Shown: positions 1 to 8,959, counted from the first letter of the stretch. The stretch is DNA of 64,000 nt from Lachnospiraceae bacterium (GCA_016282915.1 JAEELW010000036.1:47890-111889), one strand, 5' to 3'. The notes: generated by a model from the letters alone, not told the origin. Made by a program: numbers and translations.

Positions 1-525
1 CGGCTCTGCGACAAAATGCTCTATGCCGTGAAAAAAGACGGGAAACATGGCTACCGCCTATATTCACCGTTTGCGGCGGGAGAGGATGCGAAAGAAAAGA
101 GCGGCGAGATCAACCTGGATTCCCTGACGCAGATCCTGGAGGAGAGGGGAACCCCCCGGAATGCGATGTGGATCGGCCGGGAGGCCTTCGGGGATATCTA
201 CCGCTATATGATCCGCTATATGAAACGCTACAAGGGAACGGCATATAAACTGCTGGTCACGGTGGAGTTTCCGGAGGCGAAAGGAAATACCGCGCTGAGC
301 GCGGAGGAACGGGAAGCTGTTATGGAACACGTGCGTATGCTCCTGCAGCAGTCCCTTCGCAGCAGCGATATCATGATGCAGATCGGGGACGATCATTTTT
401 TCCTGCTCCTTCCCGGGATCAGTCCGTTTTCCTTAAACGGGGTGCTGGAACGCATCAACAGCGGCTGGGAAAAAGAGAAAGACGCAGAACATATACGTCT
501 GAAAATGGAAGCGGAGAGCATATGA
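1..525 (+). CDS. GGDEF-type protein, 3' part only
   Basis: The reading frame is already open at base 1, so the gene begins before the window; 174 codons are visible. The first residues (LCDKMLYAVKKDGKHGY) look like the last helix of a GGDEF domain. From about residue 65 a second alpha/beta stretch follows, in which RSSDIMMQIGDDHFFLLLP sits where a GGDEF protein has its RxGGDEF strand. This second copy lacks the GG(D/E)EF catalytic loop (IGDDHF instead), so it is probably a non-catalytic, degenerate GGDEF-like domain. The complete protein is therefore likely a signalling protein with one C-terminal degenerate unit; whether the upstream domain makes c-di-GMP cannot be seen here. A strong terminator follows 16 nt after the stop. 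Confidence 0.6.
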   Translation, partial: RLCDKMLYAVKKDGKHGYRLYSPFAAGEDAKEKSGEINLDSLTQILEERGTPRNAMWIGREAFGDIYRYMIRYMKRYKGTAYKLLVTVEFPEAKGNTALSAEEREAVMEHVRMLLQQSLRSSDIMMQIGDDHFFLLLPGISPFSLNGVLERINSGWEKEKDAEHIRLKMEAESI

Positions 526-540
526 TGCTGCCGGGATCTC

Positions 541-572
541 AAGCGTTCCGATCGCGGAACGCTTATTTTTTT
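541..572 (+). terminator. Rho-independent terminator
   Basis: Perfect stem AAGCGTTCCG / CGGAACGCTT with a short loop, followed by ATTTTTTT. It ends the GGDEF-type gene and lies at the 3' end of the convergent PAP2 gene. Confidence 0.85.
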
Positions 573-1228
573 CCGGATGAGCGGCGGCTCCGGAGCCGGA
601 AGACCAGGGCTGTGAGCTGGTAACTCACTTCGGCCAGCAGCACGCCGGAGAAGACATCGGCCAGCACGTGCTGTCTCATGGTAAGGGTTGAGAGGCACAC
701 CGCCAGCGCCATCAGAACGGACAGAAGCTTATACCACAGAGGTATGGCCTTCTGGCTGCGGACGGCGATCACGCAGAACCAGCTGGTGAGACAGTGGATC
801 GACGGGAAGAGATTGTCATTGGGATCGAAATCATAGAGCCAGCGCGTTGCCGCGGCCCAGAAGCCGTCACCTTCGATAACGGGACGCGTCATCGTTGTGG
901 GGATAGCCAGAAAGCAGATGCAGCAGACGATCTTGGCAGCGATCTCGGAGATCAGGAATTTCTTCGCCTCCCGTTCGTCATCCTGCAGGCAGGCGCAGGC
1001 ATAGTTCGCAACCCAGAAGGCATAGCAGCCCAGATAGATCGTGATGGTCCAGGGAAGGACAGGAAAGAAAGCGTCCGCCTCTATGGTCATATCATAGTGG
1101 TACATGTTCGTATTAAAGATACGTGTACAGTTATATACCGTGAGATTTAAGGCGAGTGCCGAAAAAAGCCAGATATGTACGGTACTGTGAAAAAAGCGTT
1201 TTAAGCGTCTTCCGAGTTCCTGAAGCAT
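563..1228 (-). CDS. PAP2-family membrane phosphatase
   Basis: 221 residues with about six hydrophobic segments. The three phosphatase signature blocks of the PAP2 superfamily are present: TRPVIEG, then FPSIHCLTSW (PSxH), then LTMRQHVLADVFSG (RxxxxxD with the catalytic His). Such enzymes remove phosphate from lipid phosphates (phosphatidate, phosphatidylglycerophosphate, undecaprenyl diphosphate). It is the last gene of a minus-strand operon behind pssA and psd; the psd stop and this start are separated by one base (TGAAATG), suggesting translational coupling. The context favours a phospholipid substrate, but the exact one is inference. Confidence 0.8.
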   Translation of the reverse strand: MLQELGRRLKRFFHSTVHIWLFSALALNLTVYNCTRIFNTNMYHYDMTIEADAFFPVLPWTITIYLGCYAFWVANYACACLQDDEREAKKFLISEIAAKIVCCICFLAIPTTMTRPVIEGDGFWAAATRWLYDFDPNDNLFPSIHCLTSWFCVIAVRSQKAIPLWYKLLSVLMALAVCLSTLTMRQHVLADVFSGVLLAEVSYQLTALVFRLRSRRSSGKK

Positions 1229-1229
1229 T

Positions 1230-2048
1230 TCAGATCAAAGCCTCCCCGATCCTTACGGGGATCTCGTCACCGTCTTTCTCCCGCATCGCGATGTCCGGGG
1301 ACAGGGTGATGCGTTTTTTCGTTAATACGATGATCGTGGAACCGCCATATTCAAAGAAGCCCTTTTCCGTGCCGGCGGATACTTCCGCGGGCAGGGGTGA
1401 GAGCGGCTGATTGGAGATCTTTCCCACCAGCATCGCGCCCACTTCCATCTGTACTACAGCGCCGAGTTCTTTATTCTTCATCACGATATATTCCCGGCTG
1501 TTTTCCGTAAATACGGGGAATTTCTCCAGCGCCAGGGGGCGCACGCAGTGCAGTATGCCCGGGATCTTTCGGACGGCGGCGACAGTCCCGCCGGCGCAGA
1601 ACTGATAGCGGTGGTAATGCGCGGGCGTAAGGCGGAAGATCAGGGCGCTGCCGCCGCAGAATGCCGCCGCCAGTTTTCTGCTGCGTAAAAGTCCGGCAAG
1701 ACTGTAACGGCTGTTCTTGATCGAAAATACGCTGTCGCTGTCAATATCGGAAAGTGTCAGAAGCGCGTCGCAGGGAGAAACGAGCGGCGCATTGCACCTG
1801 ATCTCAAAACTCTTTTTCTGTTTCCGTGTGAAAAAATCATTAAAAGAACGATAGCCCCCCTTCGGGACTACATAGCGTTTAAGCTCTATGCCGTTTTTCC
1901 GGATAAAAGGCCCGGTCATGGGTGCCGAAACGGCGGAAGAAAGGAATTTGGCACAAAAACGTGATAATGAAGGGGCTGTAAGCAGTTTCAGACACGCTCT
2001 CCCGGGACAGGTCCCGTAGAGAAAACGTATCGCTGCGGATTCTTTCAT
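1230..2048 (-). CDS. psd: phosphatidylserine decarboxylase
   Basis: Converts phosphatidylserine to phosphatidylethanolamine at the membrane. 272 residues from the chosen ATG, which overlaps the pssA stop (ATGA); an ATG 12 nt further upstream is possible. Family marks: SFNDFFTR near residue 70, the conserved Asp in VSPCDAL (catalytic triad of the self-processing protease), TPAHYHRYQ, ILHCVRPLAL, and the autocleavage site YGGST around residue 236, where the Ser becomes the pyruvoyl cofactor of the alpha chain. GGST rather than LGST is common in clostridial enzymes. Together with pssA it gives a complete route from CDP-diacylglycerol to PE. Confidence 0.93.
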   Translation of the reverse strand: MKESAAIRFLYGTCPGRACLKLLTAPSLSRFCAKFLSSAVSAPMTGPFIRKNGIELKRYVVPKGGYRSFNDFFTRKQKKSFEIRCNAPLVSPCDALLTLSDIDSDSVFSIKNSRYSLAGLLRSRKLAAAFCGGSALIFRLTPAHYHRYQFCAGGTVAAVRKIPGILHCVRPLALEKFPVFTENSREYIVMKNKELGAVVQMEVGAMLVGKISNQPLSPLPAEVSAGTEKGFFEYGGSTIIVLTKKRITLSPDIAMREKDGDEIPVRIGEALI

Positions 2049-2689
2049 AACAGATCCCATCCCAGGAAGAGTACACCTAAAGCTTCAATGAGGCCCACGA
2101 CGATCAGGCAGATCTTGCCGATGACCTTCGGTTTTTTGATCTCGATGGGAAGAAGGAAACCGGTGCCTACAAGGATCAGCAGCAAAAGATAAGGGAACAT
2201 CCCGCTGATCACCTTTTTGCCTTCCAGCAGATAGACCACAGGCAGCACCACCGCAATGGTGGTCACGGGAACGCCAAAGAAGACGGAGCGTTTATCCGTT
2301 GTGGCTTTCTGACGTTCCTCTTCACAGACATTATAGAATGCAAGCCGGATGAGGGCCGCGAGAACAAAGCATGCACCGATGATCCCGGCCATCAGGTTCT
2401 TGTCACAGATCATATAGACGAAAAGGGCGGGGGCGACGCCGAAGCTCACCAGGTCGCTTAAGGAATCGATCTGGATCCCGAAACGCTTTTCCGCATCGCT
2501 TCTTTTCTTGTTGGTGGATGCGATGGCCCCGTCAAACATGTCGCAGAGACCGGAGATCATCAGAAAGATCAGGGAATCCCAGAAGCGGTAATTCAGCGCC
2601 ATCAGGATCGAGACAAAGGCACAGATCATCCCCGTATATGTCAGTATCACCGTATAATTATAAAAGCCTATAGCCTTGGGTTTCTCCAT
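2045..2689 (-). CDS. pssA: CDP-diacylglycerol--serine O-phosphatidyltransferase
   Basis: Transfers phosphatidyl from CDP-diacylglycerol to serine. 214 residues, several transmembrane helices. The start MEKPKAIG is chosen because GGAG lies 7 nt before it; an upstream in-frame extension would run back into the neighbouring gene. The CDP-alcohol phosphotransferase motif is seen as DMFDGAIAS...FGIQIDSLSDLVSFG, with all four metal-binding Asp residues. The Arg that normally follows DGxxA is Ser here. The gene lies between a TVP38-like gene (11 nt upstream) and psd (4-nt overlap). Confidence 0.92.
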   Translation of the reverse strand: MEKPKAIGFYNYTVILTYTGMICAFVSILMALNYRFWDSLIFLMISGLCDMFDGAIASTNKKRSDAEKRFGIQIDSLSDLVSFGVAPALFVYMICDKNLMAGIIGACFVLAALIRLAFYNVCEEERQKATTDKRSVFFGVPVTTIAVVLPVVYLLEGKKVISGMFPYLLLLILVGTGFLLPIEIKKPKVIGKICLIVVGLIEALGVLFLGWDLL

Positions 2690-2700
2690 AATCATTCTCC

Positions 2701-3357
2701 TTATCTGATCAAACCGAATATGAGACTGTATGCCAGTATACACCAGGGTTTTCCCAGTATGATGATCCAGATGAATTTTTTTGCTTTCATCTTGATCAGA
2801 CCCGAGAAATAACACAGAAAATCGTCCGGAAACAGCGGCAGCAGCGTTGCGATAAAAAGGAAAAGTCCATAGGATTTCTTTTTCTCGATGATGCTCGACC
2901 ATTTCAGGTACTGCTTCTCGGGAAAGAAGGTGAGCACAACGTTCATGCCGAACTTTCTGGCGATATAATAGGCAGCGATCGAACCCAGGGAAATGCCGAT
3001 GTAGTTACACAGAAAACCCGGAAACCATCCAAAGGCAATGGCACCGACAACACAGCCGGCGTAACCGGGAAGTATGGGTACGACCACCTGAAAGGCCTGA
3101 AAAACCGTCAGTATCAAAGGACCGGCCGGTCCGAAACCGGCGATGTATTTCTGAAAATCTTCGATCGAGGTAAGCTTCTGGCCGGCAAGCTCCTTTACGA
3201 TAAGGCAGGTGATCACGATCAGGATGACTATTGTCCAGATCTTTATTTTTTTCCCAAGTGCCAGCCGTTTTTCTTCCTGTTTTTCATCCTCCTGGAGCTG
3301 TTCGTTCTGCAGCGCTTCCGTCTGCTGCTGTTCGTCCAGGCTTTTTTCCTGCTGCAT
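2701..3357 (-). CDS. TVP38/TMEM64 (DedA-like) membrane protein
   Basis: 218 residues. The first 50 residues are rich in Gln and Glu (likely a cytoplasmic coil), then a transmembrane helix and the SNARE-associated/VTT domain: FGPAGPLILTVFQAFQVVVPILPGY and FGWFPGFLCNYIGISLGSIAAYY. VTT-domain proteins are linked to lipid scrambling or transport across the membrane; the role here is inferred from its place as first gene of the phospholipid operon. The start MQQEKS has AAGGA 8 nt upstream; a longer version starting MMRRPEGG has no ribosome binding site. Confidence 0.82.
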   Translation of the reverse strand: MQQEKSLDEQQQTEALQNEQLQEDEKQEEKRLALGKKIKIWTIVILIVITCLIVKELAGQKLTSIEDFQKYIAGFGPAGPLILTVFQAFQVVVPILPGYAGCVVGAIAFGWFPGFLCNYIGISLGSIAAYYIARKFGMNVVLTFFPEKQYLKWSSIIEKKKSYGLFLFIATLLPLFPDDFLCYFSGLIKMKAKKFIWIIILGKPWCILAYSLIFGLIR

Positions 3358-3434
3358 ATCGAATTCCTTAATTGAAGAGTTCTGCCCCCCCTCCGGGCGG
3401 CGCATCATTCACCGTCTGCCCGTATCCGATTACT

Positions 3435-3463
3435 TTTATATCATTTTTCACAGATTAAGACAA
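3435..3463 (-). promoter_or_regulatory. SigA-type promoter of the phospholipid operon
   Basis: On the minus strand: TTGTCT, 17 nt, TATAAA. It lies about 75 nt before the TVP38-like start and is divergent from the surE promoter. Confidence 0.7.
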
Positions 3464-3491
3464 CATTTTTATGTCATTTTTTCAAATTTTC

Positions 3492-3521
3492 TTTACATAT
3501 AGCGTAAAACTGGGATAAAAT
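3492..3521 (+). promoter_or_regulatory. SigA-type promoter of surE
   Basis: TTTACA, 18 nt, TAAAAT, 29 nt before the surE start, which has GGAGG at a good distance. Confidence 0.65.
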
Positions 3522-3550
3522 CATTCATGTTATGATTCGGAGGATAAGCT

Positions 3551-4267
3551 ATGAGAAGGATACTGATCACAAACGATGACGGGATCGGATCGGACGGGAT
3601 CCTGCGTCTTGCGGAAGCCGCAAAGGAATTCGGGGAGCTGTGGGTGGTGGCTCCCGCCCATGAGCGGAGCGCGGCTTCGCATTGCATCACTCTGAGGGAG
3701 CCGCTGTATGTGAAGGAGTGCGATTTTCCCGTGAGCGGTGTCCGGGCTTTTTCCTGCAGCGGCATGCCTGCGGACTGTGTGCGTGTGGGGAGCCTTTCCG
3801 TGATGCCGGAAAAGCCCGACGTGGTGCTTTCCGGAATAAATTACGGATATAACGTGGCCAGCGACACGCAGTATTCCGCGACGGTAGGCGCGGCACTGGA
3901 AGGGGCGTTTCAGGGTTTCAATGCCATCGCCTTCTCCGAGGAATCGGTGCCCTGCCATGATACGACAGACGCCTATATCCGGGAACTCCTTGCGGAATAC
4001 ATCGATCGTGTGCCGGAGAGAAACAGCATCGTGAACATCAATATCCCGGGCTGCCCGCGCACGGAGTGCCGCGGGATACTCCGCGGCCGCATCACCTCCG
4101 CCGGCTCCTTCTATCATGACCGTTACAAAAAGCTCGGGGAAGAGGAGGACGGTACAGTCATTTATATGGTAGACGGGATCTATAATGAGGAAGCGGAAGA
4201 AGATACGGATTTCCGCGCGGTCGTGGATAAATACATCTCGGTGGGGATCGTAAGGAATCTCGGCTGA
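3551..4267 (+). CDS. surE: 5'/3'-nucleotidase SurE
   Basis: 238 residues, usual length. Metal-dependent phosphatase acting on nucleoside monophosphates. The N-terminal metal site ITNDDGIGSDG (two Asp), the Ser in HERSAAS, and GINYGYNVASDTQYSATVGAALEG with the conserved Asn and catalytic-site residues are all present. It stands first in a short plus-strand unit with the acyltransferase gene 17 nt downstream. Confidence 0.93.
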   Translation: MRRILITNDDGIGSDGILRLAEAAKEFGELWVVAPAHERSAASHCITLREPLYVKECDFPVSGVRAFSCSGMPADCVRVGSLSVMPEKPDVVLSGINYGYNVASDTQYSATVGAALEGAFQGFNAIAFSEESVPCHDTTDAYIRELLAEYIDRVPERNSIVNINIPGCPRTECRGILRGRITSAGSFYHDRYKKLGEEEDGTVIYMVDGIYNEEAEEDTDFRAVVDKYISVGIVRNLG

Positions 4268-4284
4268 GTGATCATACGGATACT

Positions 4285-5316
4285 ATGGGTGCGGAAGAGA
4301 GGAAAACAAAGGCGGATATCTCCGCGGCGATGAAACGTTACAATCTGCTCCGGGGGATACTCGCGGTCTGGATCGTCTTCGGCCATTGCAGCGATTACAT
4401 GACGGTTCCGCCCGGGATCCTTTTCTGGGTAAAGCGCTTTAACCTGGTCTGTGTCGGCATCTTTTTTTTCCTTTCCGGCTTCGGGCTGGAACATTCCCTG
4501 CAGACGAAGAAGGACTATCTCCGCTTTTTCCTGCTGCGGAAATGCGGCGGGCTTTTTCTGATGGCGGTGGTCCAGTATATCTTTGGTGAGCTCGGCTGCT
4601 ATGCCATGCACTATTATGTACCTTATAAAAATATACGGGATCTGCTGCACCGTTTTGCGAGCGGTGTGAACTGGTTTGTCTGGGAACTGATGCTTTTTTA
4701 TCTGCTCTTCTTCCTGACGGCGCGCTTTATAAGGCAGCGGCATATCCGCATGGGCGTGATGCTGATCCTCTGTATCGCCGTGATCGCAGTGCTGAGACGG
4801 ATGGGAGCCGGAAACAGCTGGTATTACAGCAGCCTGGCTTTTCCCGCCGGGATGGGACTCCGGATCTGCCGGGATGAACTGGAGAAGCGCATACGTTTCT
4901 GGCCGGCAATACTCATTCTTCTTTCCGCTGCAGCGCTTTTCGGGCTGCCCGCTTTTCTGATCAGAGACGACGGGCTGCTTTCCGTATACGGAAAGAATCT
5001 TTTCTGCGTATTTACGGCGCTTTGCGGGACGGTGATCCTGACGAAGCTTCCGCTTAAGGGGAAGCTGCCGGCATTTCTTTCGAAGATCTCTCCCGAGATC
5101 TTTCTGTACCAGTTTTCGGCGGCGAGTTTTATGCTGATCTACGCACAGCACCATCGCTGGACGGAGCGGGGCTACGGCTTTGTGCTCTGCAACGTGCTGC
5201 TGACACTGGTCCTTGCGGTCGTCTTCTGCGGGCTGCGGCTCCTGATCACGAAAGGCTTCCGGAGGCTTCGTAAAAAAACGGATGGCGGTATGCATTCGGC
5301 GCAGGAGCGGACATAA
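4285..5316 (+). CDS. acyltransferase 3 family membrane protein
   Basis: 343 residues with about ten hydrophobic helices. The start of the domain, RYNLLRGILAVWIVFGHCSDY, carries the R-x10-H arrangement typical of the acyltransferase-3 (OafB/NodX) family, which O-acetylates sugars of surface polymers. VGIFFFLSGFGL is the second family block. No clear ribosome binding site precedes the chosen ATG, so the start may be wrong by some codons (next ATG at 4330). Substrate unknown. The stop codon lies inside an inverted repeat (see 5304-5371). Confidence 0.82.
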   Translation: MGAEERKTKADISAAMKRYNLLRGILAVWIVFGHCSDYMTVPPGILFWVKRFNLVCVGIFFFLSGFGLEHSLQTKKDYLRFFLLRKCGGLFLMAVVQYIFGELGCYAMHYYVPYKNIRDLLHRFASGVNWFVWELMLFYLLFFLTARFIRQRHIRMGVMLILCIAVIAVLRRMGAGNSWYYSSLAFPAGMGLRICRDELEKRIRFWPAILILLSAAALFGLPAFLIRDDGLLSVYGKNLFCVFTALCGTVILTKLPLKGKLPAFLSKISPEIFLYQFSAASFMLIYAQHHRWTERGYGFVLCNVLLTLVLAVVFCGLRLLITKGFRRLRKKTDGGMHSAQERT

Positions 5317-5371
5317 GAGCTGCCCGGCGACGTAATCCGCACTGCTGTCTTATGTCCGCTCCGTCGCCGGG
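5304..5371 (+). repeat. two interleaved inverted repeats (A B A' B')
   Basis: Arm A GGAGCGGACATAAG (5304-5317) has its perfect complement at 5349-5362; arm B CCCGGCGACG (5323-5332) has its perfect complement at 5362-5371. The two hairpins interleave, so only one can form fully at a time. The acyltransferase stop codon is inside arm A. Probably the 3' end structure of that transcript, just before the aspS promoter. Confidence 0.75.
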
Positions 5372-5407
5372 AGCATATGCCGCTATGGAGGGAAAAATGC
5401 TTTCTTC

Positions 5408-5436
5408 TTGAAAAAGAGCGGGAATCGTGCTAATAT
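5408..5436 (+). promoter_or_regulatory. promoter of aspS-gat operon
   Basis: TTGAAA, 17 nt, TAATAT preceded by TGC (extended -10). About 40 nt before the aspS start. No T-box sequence fits in the leader. Confidence 0.65.
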
Positions 5437-5475
5437 AATATGAATTTTCTGAAGTGAATGCGGGAGGAAATACGA

Positions 5476-7221
5476 ATGAGCGGGAAATACAGAACAGTTA
5501 AGCTGAACGAGATCGGTGAGGACAGGATCGGACAGCAGGTGAAGCTGGCCGGCTGGATCGAGAATATACGCGACCATGGCGGCGTGTCCTTTGTCGATCT
5601 GAGAGATATGTACGGCGTGGTACAGGTGGTGATGCGTGATACCTCATTGCTGGAAGGGCTGACGAGAGAGGACTGCGTGTCCATCGAGGGACCCGTACAG
5701 AAGAGGGATGAGGAGACCTACAATCCCAAGATCCAGAGCGGTACCGTGGAAGTGGAGGCGCAGAGCGTCGAGATCCTCGGCAAGGTATACCGGCAGCTGC
5801 CCTTCGAGATCATGACCTCGAAGGAGACGCGGGAAGAGGTGCGTCTGAAGTACCGCTATCTCGATCTGCGTAATGCGAAGGTCCGGGATAACATGCTTTT
5901 CCGTTCGCAGGTGATCGCCTACCTCAGGCAGAAGATGACGGAGCTGGGCTTTGTGGAGATACAGACGCCGATCCTCTGCGCGTCTTCGCCGGAAGGCGCC
6001 AGGGACTATATCGTTCCTTCCCGCAGATATAAGGGAAAGTTCTATGCGCTGCCCCAGGCGCCGCAGCAGTACAAGCAGCTGCTCATGGTCTCGGGCTTTG
6101 ACCGCTATTTCCAGATCGCGCCCTGCTTCCGCGATGAGGATGCGCGTGCGGATCGTTCTCCCGGCGAGTTCTATCAGCTGGACTTTGAGATGAGTTTTGC
6201 CACCCAGGAGGATGTGTTCGCGGTGGGCGAGGAGGTGCTGGAGGCCTGCTTTAGGAAGTTTGCGCCGGAAGGCTCGGAGGTGACGGCGGCACCGTTCCCG
6301 ATCTATTCGTATAAAGAAGCGATGCTGCAGTTCGGCACGGACAAGCCGGATCTGCGCAATCCGCTGCGCATCATCGATGTGACGGAGTTCTTCTCCCGCT
6401 GTACCTTTAAGCCTTTCCACGGCAAGACGGTGCGCGCCATCAACGTGCACAGCCAGATGAGCAAGGGCTTTCACGAGAAGCTCCTGAAATTTGCCCAGGG
6501 TATCGGTATGGGCGGTCTCGGATATCTGGAGGTCCAGGACGACTTAAGCTATAAGGGACCCATCGACAAGTTCATTCCGGACAATATGAAGAAAGAGATC
6601 CTGGAACTGGCGGGACTTTCTGCCGGAGATACGATCTTCTTCATTGCGGATAAGGAAAAACAGGCGAGTCTTTTTGCGGGCCAGATCCGCACGGAGCTGG
6701 GCGAGAAGCTGGAGCTCATCGAAAAGAACGCATACCGTTTCTGCTACATCAATGATTTCCCGATGTATGAATATGATGAGACGGAGAAGAAGATCGGCTT
6801 TACCCACAATCCCTTCTCCATGCCGCAGGGCGGCCTGAAAGCGCTGGAGGAAGAGGATCCGCTGACGATCCTGGCCTACCAGTACGATATCGTGTGCAAC
6901 GGCGTGGAGCTTTCCTCCGGTGCCGTGCGTAACCACGATATGAAGATCATGGAGAAGGCTTTTGAGATCGCCGGTTATGACAAAGAGGTGCTGGCGGCAA
7001 AATTCGGTGCGCTCTATAATGCCTTCCAGTTCGGCGCTCCGCCTCATGCAGGCATGGCACCCGGCGTGGACCGCATGATCATGCTGCTCCGGAACGAAGA
7101 GAACATCCGAGAGGTGATCCCTTTCCCCATGAGCGGGACGGCGCAGGATCTGATGTGCGGTGCTCCTTCCGAGGTGACGGAGCTGCAGCTTCGTGAGACG
7201 CATATCAAAGTGAGGGATTAA
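5476..7221 (+). CDS. aspS: aspartyl-tRNA synthetase
   Basis: 581 residues, bacterial type with an anticodon-binding OB domain (about 1-110), class II catalytic core and the inserted GAD domain (about 290-410). Class II motif 2 is seen in [29 protein letters not shown]; motif 3 in [13 protein letters not shown]. The start MSGKYRT is chosen because GGGAGG lies upstream; an ATG 18 nt earlier would put the ribosome binding site inside the gene. The OB domain has RDHGG with His34, a residue associated with non-discriminating enzymes that also charge tRNA-Asn, which fits with gatC 2 nt downstream. The tRNA specificity remains inference. Confidence 0.96.
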   Translation: MSGKYRTVKLNEIGEDRIGQQVKLAGWIENIRDHGGVSFVDLRDMYGVVQVVMRDTSLLEGLTREDCVSIEGPVQKRDEETYNPKIQSGTVEVEAQSVEILGKVYRQLPFEIMTSKETREEVRLKYRYLDLRNAKVRDNMLFRSQVIAYLRQKMTELGFVEIQTPILCASSPEGARDYIVPSRRYKGKFYALPQAPQQYKQLLMVSGFDRYFQIAPCFRDEDARADRSPGEFYQLDFEMSFATQEDVFAVGEEVLEACFRKFAPEGSEVTAAPFPIYSYKEAMLQFGTDKPDLRNPLRIIDVTEFFSRCTFKPFHGKTVRAINVHSQMSKGFHEKLLKFAQGIGMGGLGYLEVQDDLSYKGPIDKFIPDNMKKEILELAGLSAGDTIFFIADKEKQASLFAGQIRTELGEKLELIEKNAYRFCYINDFPMYEYDETEKKIGFTHNPFSMPQGGLKALEEEDPLTILAYQYDIVCNGVELSSGAVRNHDMKIMEKAFEIAGYDKEVLAAKFGALYNAFQFGAPPHAGMAPGVDRMIMLLRNEENIREVIPFPMSGTAQDLMCGAPSEVTELQLRETHIKVRD

Positions 7222-7223
7222 AG

Positions 7224-7517
7224 ATGGCAAATGTGATCAGTGACGAAACGATCGAGTATGTCGGTATCCTGTCCAAACTGAAGCTTAATGATGAAGAAAA
7301 GGAACGGGCAAAGAAGGATCTGGAAGAGATGCTCGATTATATCGACCAGCTGGGTGAACTGGATACGGAGGGCGTGGAACCCATGAGCCATGTGCACCCG
7401 CAGGTGAACCGCTTCCGCGAGGATGTGGTGACAAACGGGGATATGCGTGAGGATATCCTTGCAAATGCGCCGGAGGAACGCGACGGGGCTTTTGTGGTAC
7501 CCAGGACTTTTGACTGA
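7224..7517 (+). CDS. gatC: Asp-tRNA(Asn)/Glu-tRNA(Gln) amidotransferase subunit C
   Basis: 97 residues, normal size. GatC wraps around GatA and stabilises the GatCAB complex that converts Glu-tRNA-Gln or Asp-tRNA-Asn to the amide form. The family pattern [10 protein letters not shown] and the middle VEPMSHVHP loop, followed by REDV and the C-terminal FVVPRTFD, is clear. Two nt after aspS. gatA, usually next, is 3.5 kb downstream behind two unrelated genes. Confidence 0.93.
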   Translation: MANVISDETIEYVGILSKLKLNDEEKERAKKDLEEMLDYIDQLGELDTEGVEPMSHVHPQVNRFREDVVTNGDMREDILANAPEERDGAFVVPRTFD

Positions 7518-7531
7518 CAGCAAGGCGGTAT

Positions 7532-8959
7532 ATGCGGGAAAATATCTCAATAGCATTATTGGTACTGATCAGTACGGCCGTGATCTGCTTCATCATCATT
7601 GAGGCATATGATATCACGCGGCCGTACCGGGATAAGGAGGAGCAGAGCATTGTTTCGGCAAACGGAAGCACTGCTCCTGTTTTAGTTGCGGATAAGCAGG
7701 GAGGTGGGGAGACACCGCTGCCTTCGCAGATCCCGGAGGGGCCGGAGCCGGCAAAAGCAGCGCAGCCTGCACCGTCAGGCGTGACGCCGACGCCCGTACC
7801 GGGAGCGGAGAAGGATACGGAGGAGCCGGAGCCGACCAAAGCGGCGCATCCCACGCCTACCGAAGGCGTTACACCGACGCCCATGGCCATGATACTGGAT
7901 ATGGATTACAATTCCGATGTGGATGACGTGGCTGCGCTGCGTGTGGCGACCCAGCTGTGCCGTCACGGGAGGATCGAGCTGCGGGCCGTCATGGCTTCCA
8001 CCGCAGGGGACAAAGTATGCAAGGCGATGCATGCCCATCTGAATTACGACGGTTTCGGGGATGTGCCCGTAGGGATGGCGAAGGGAAATGTGGTGGCCGG
8101 TTCGCCTTACTGGAAGGATATGACTGACCAGCATTTTGCGATGCACAATTACCGGGTTTATGACAGTGTCGTTCTCTACAAGACGATATTGCGGGAATAT
8201 GCCGCAAGGGAGAAGGAACGGCAGGAGAAACTGAAGCAGGAGGAAAAGGAGAGACAGCGGCAGGCGGAAGAAAACCTGCTTCCGGAGATCGAGGGGGAAG
8301 GCAATACCAGCGGAAATGACCGCCGCACCCAGGAAGAGAATGAGCGCCGGAAAAAAGCGGAAGAAGAGGCACAGGTGACCAAGGTACGGATCGTGACCAC
8401 GGGCTTTCTTGTCAATATCGCAGCGCTCTTAAGCGACCCGGAGGGCTATGTGCTGGTACGTGATTATGTGGATTCCATCTGGATCACGGGCGGTGTATAC
8501 CTGCAGGGAAACGATTATAACTTCTGTTACACAAAGGAATGCGGGGAAGCGGCAAATTACGTTTCCGTACGCTGTCCCGTGCCGCTCGTATACAGCTCCA
8601 GCCTTTCCGTGGAGAATGAAAAAGGCATGATCAGCTGCGGCAGCAGCATCATGAAGACGGCGTCAAACCGGCTGGATCCGGTAGTGCTGGCATTTACCTG
8701 TTATGGAAAGGCCAATAATGTGAGCCTTATCGGCGGACGTATCGCCTGGGATCCGTTCTGTGTCTGGGCAGCTTCGCTTCCGCCCGAGGAGACGCATACG
8801 CATCTGGAACCCATCCATATGGCGCTGGATACTTCGGGCTGGAATGTGTTCAGCAGGAATCAGCCCGCCAACTGTCAGTTCATCGTGCGTGACAATGATG
8901 GTATGGGCTGGTATGCGGGGCAGCTGGATATGTGGATCGACGCGGGGTTAGCACGTTAA
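7532..8959 (+). CDS. membrane-anchored nucleoside-hydrolase-like protein
   Basis: 475 residues. One N-terminal membrane helix (about 6-25), then a Pro/Thr/Glu-rich linker (about 60-120) with two TPTP-type segments, then an inosine-uridine nucleoside hydrolase fold beginning ILDMDYNSDVDDVAAL; the Asp cluster matches the calcium and ribose binding motif (DxDxxxDxDD). IWITGGVY corresponds to the central strand of the family. Residues about 225-285 are a strongly charged Lys/Glu/Arg/Gln helix inserted into the domain, and near the C-terminus the usual HDP is WDP. The domain probably faces outward. Activity is uncertain because of the missing His. AAGGCGG precedes the start; the gene sits between gatC and the chemoreceptor gene. 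Confidence 0.7.
   Translation: MRENISIALLVLISTAVICFIIIEAYDITRPYRDKEEQSIVSANGSTAPVLVADKQGGGETPLPSQIPEGPEPAKAAQPAPSGVTPTPVPGAEKDTEEPEPTKAAHPTPTEGVTPTPMAMILDMDYNSDVDDVAALRVATQLCRHGRIELRAVMASTAGDKVCKAMHAHLNYDGFGDVPVGMAKGNVVAGSPYWKDMTDQHFAMHNYRVYDSVVLYKTILREYAAREKERQEKLKQEEKERQRQAEENLLPEIEGEGNTSGNDRRTQEENERRKKAEEEAQVTKVRIVTTGFLVNIAALLSDPEGYVLVRDYVDSIWITGGVYLQGNDYNFCYTKECGEAANYVSVRCPVPLVYSSSLSVENEKGMISCGSSIMKTASNRLDPVVLAFTCYGKANNVSLIGGRIAWDPFCVWAASLPPEETHTHLEPIHMALDTSGWNVFSRNQPANCQFIVRDNDGMGWYAGQLDMWIDAGLAR

Noticed and set aside
5304..5371. Stable pseudoknot formed by both inverted repeats
   Set aside because: The second arms are directly adjacent (no loop), which cannot span a 14-bp stem; exclusive hairpins are more likely.
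5317..5475. T-box leader before aspS
   Set aside because: The leader after the promoter is only about 40 nt, and the conserved T-box sequence is absent.
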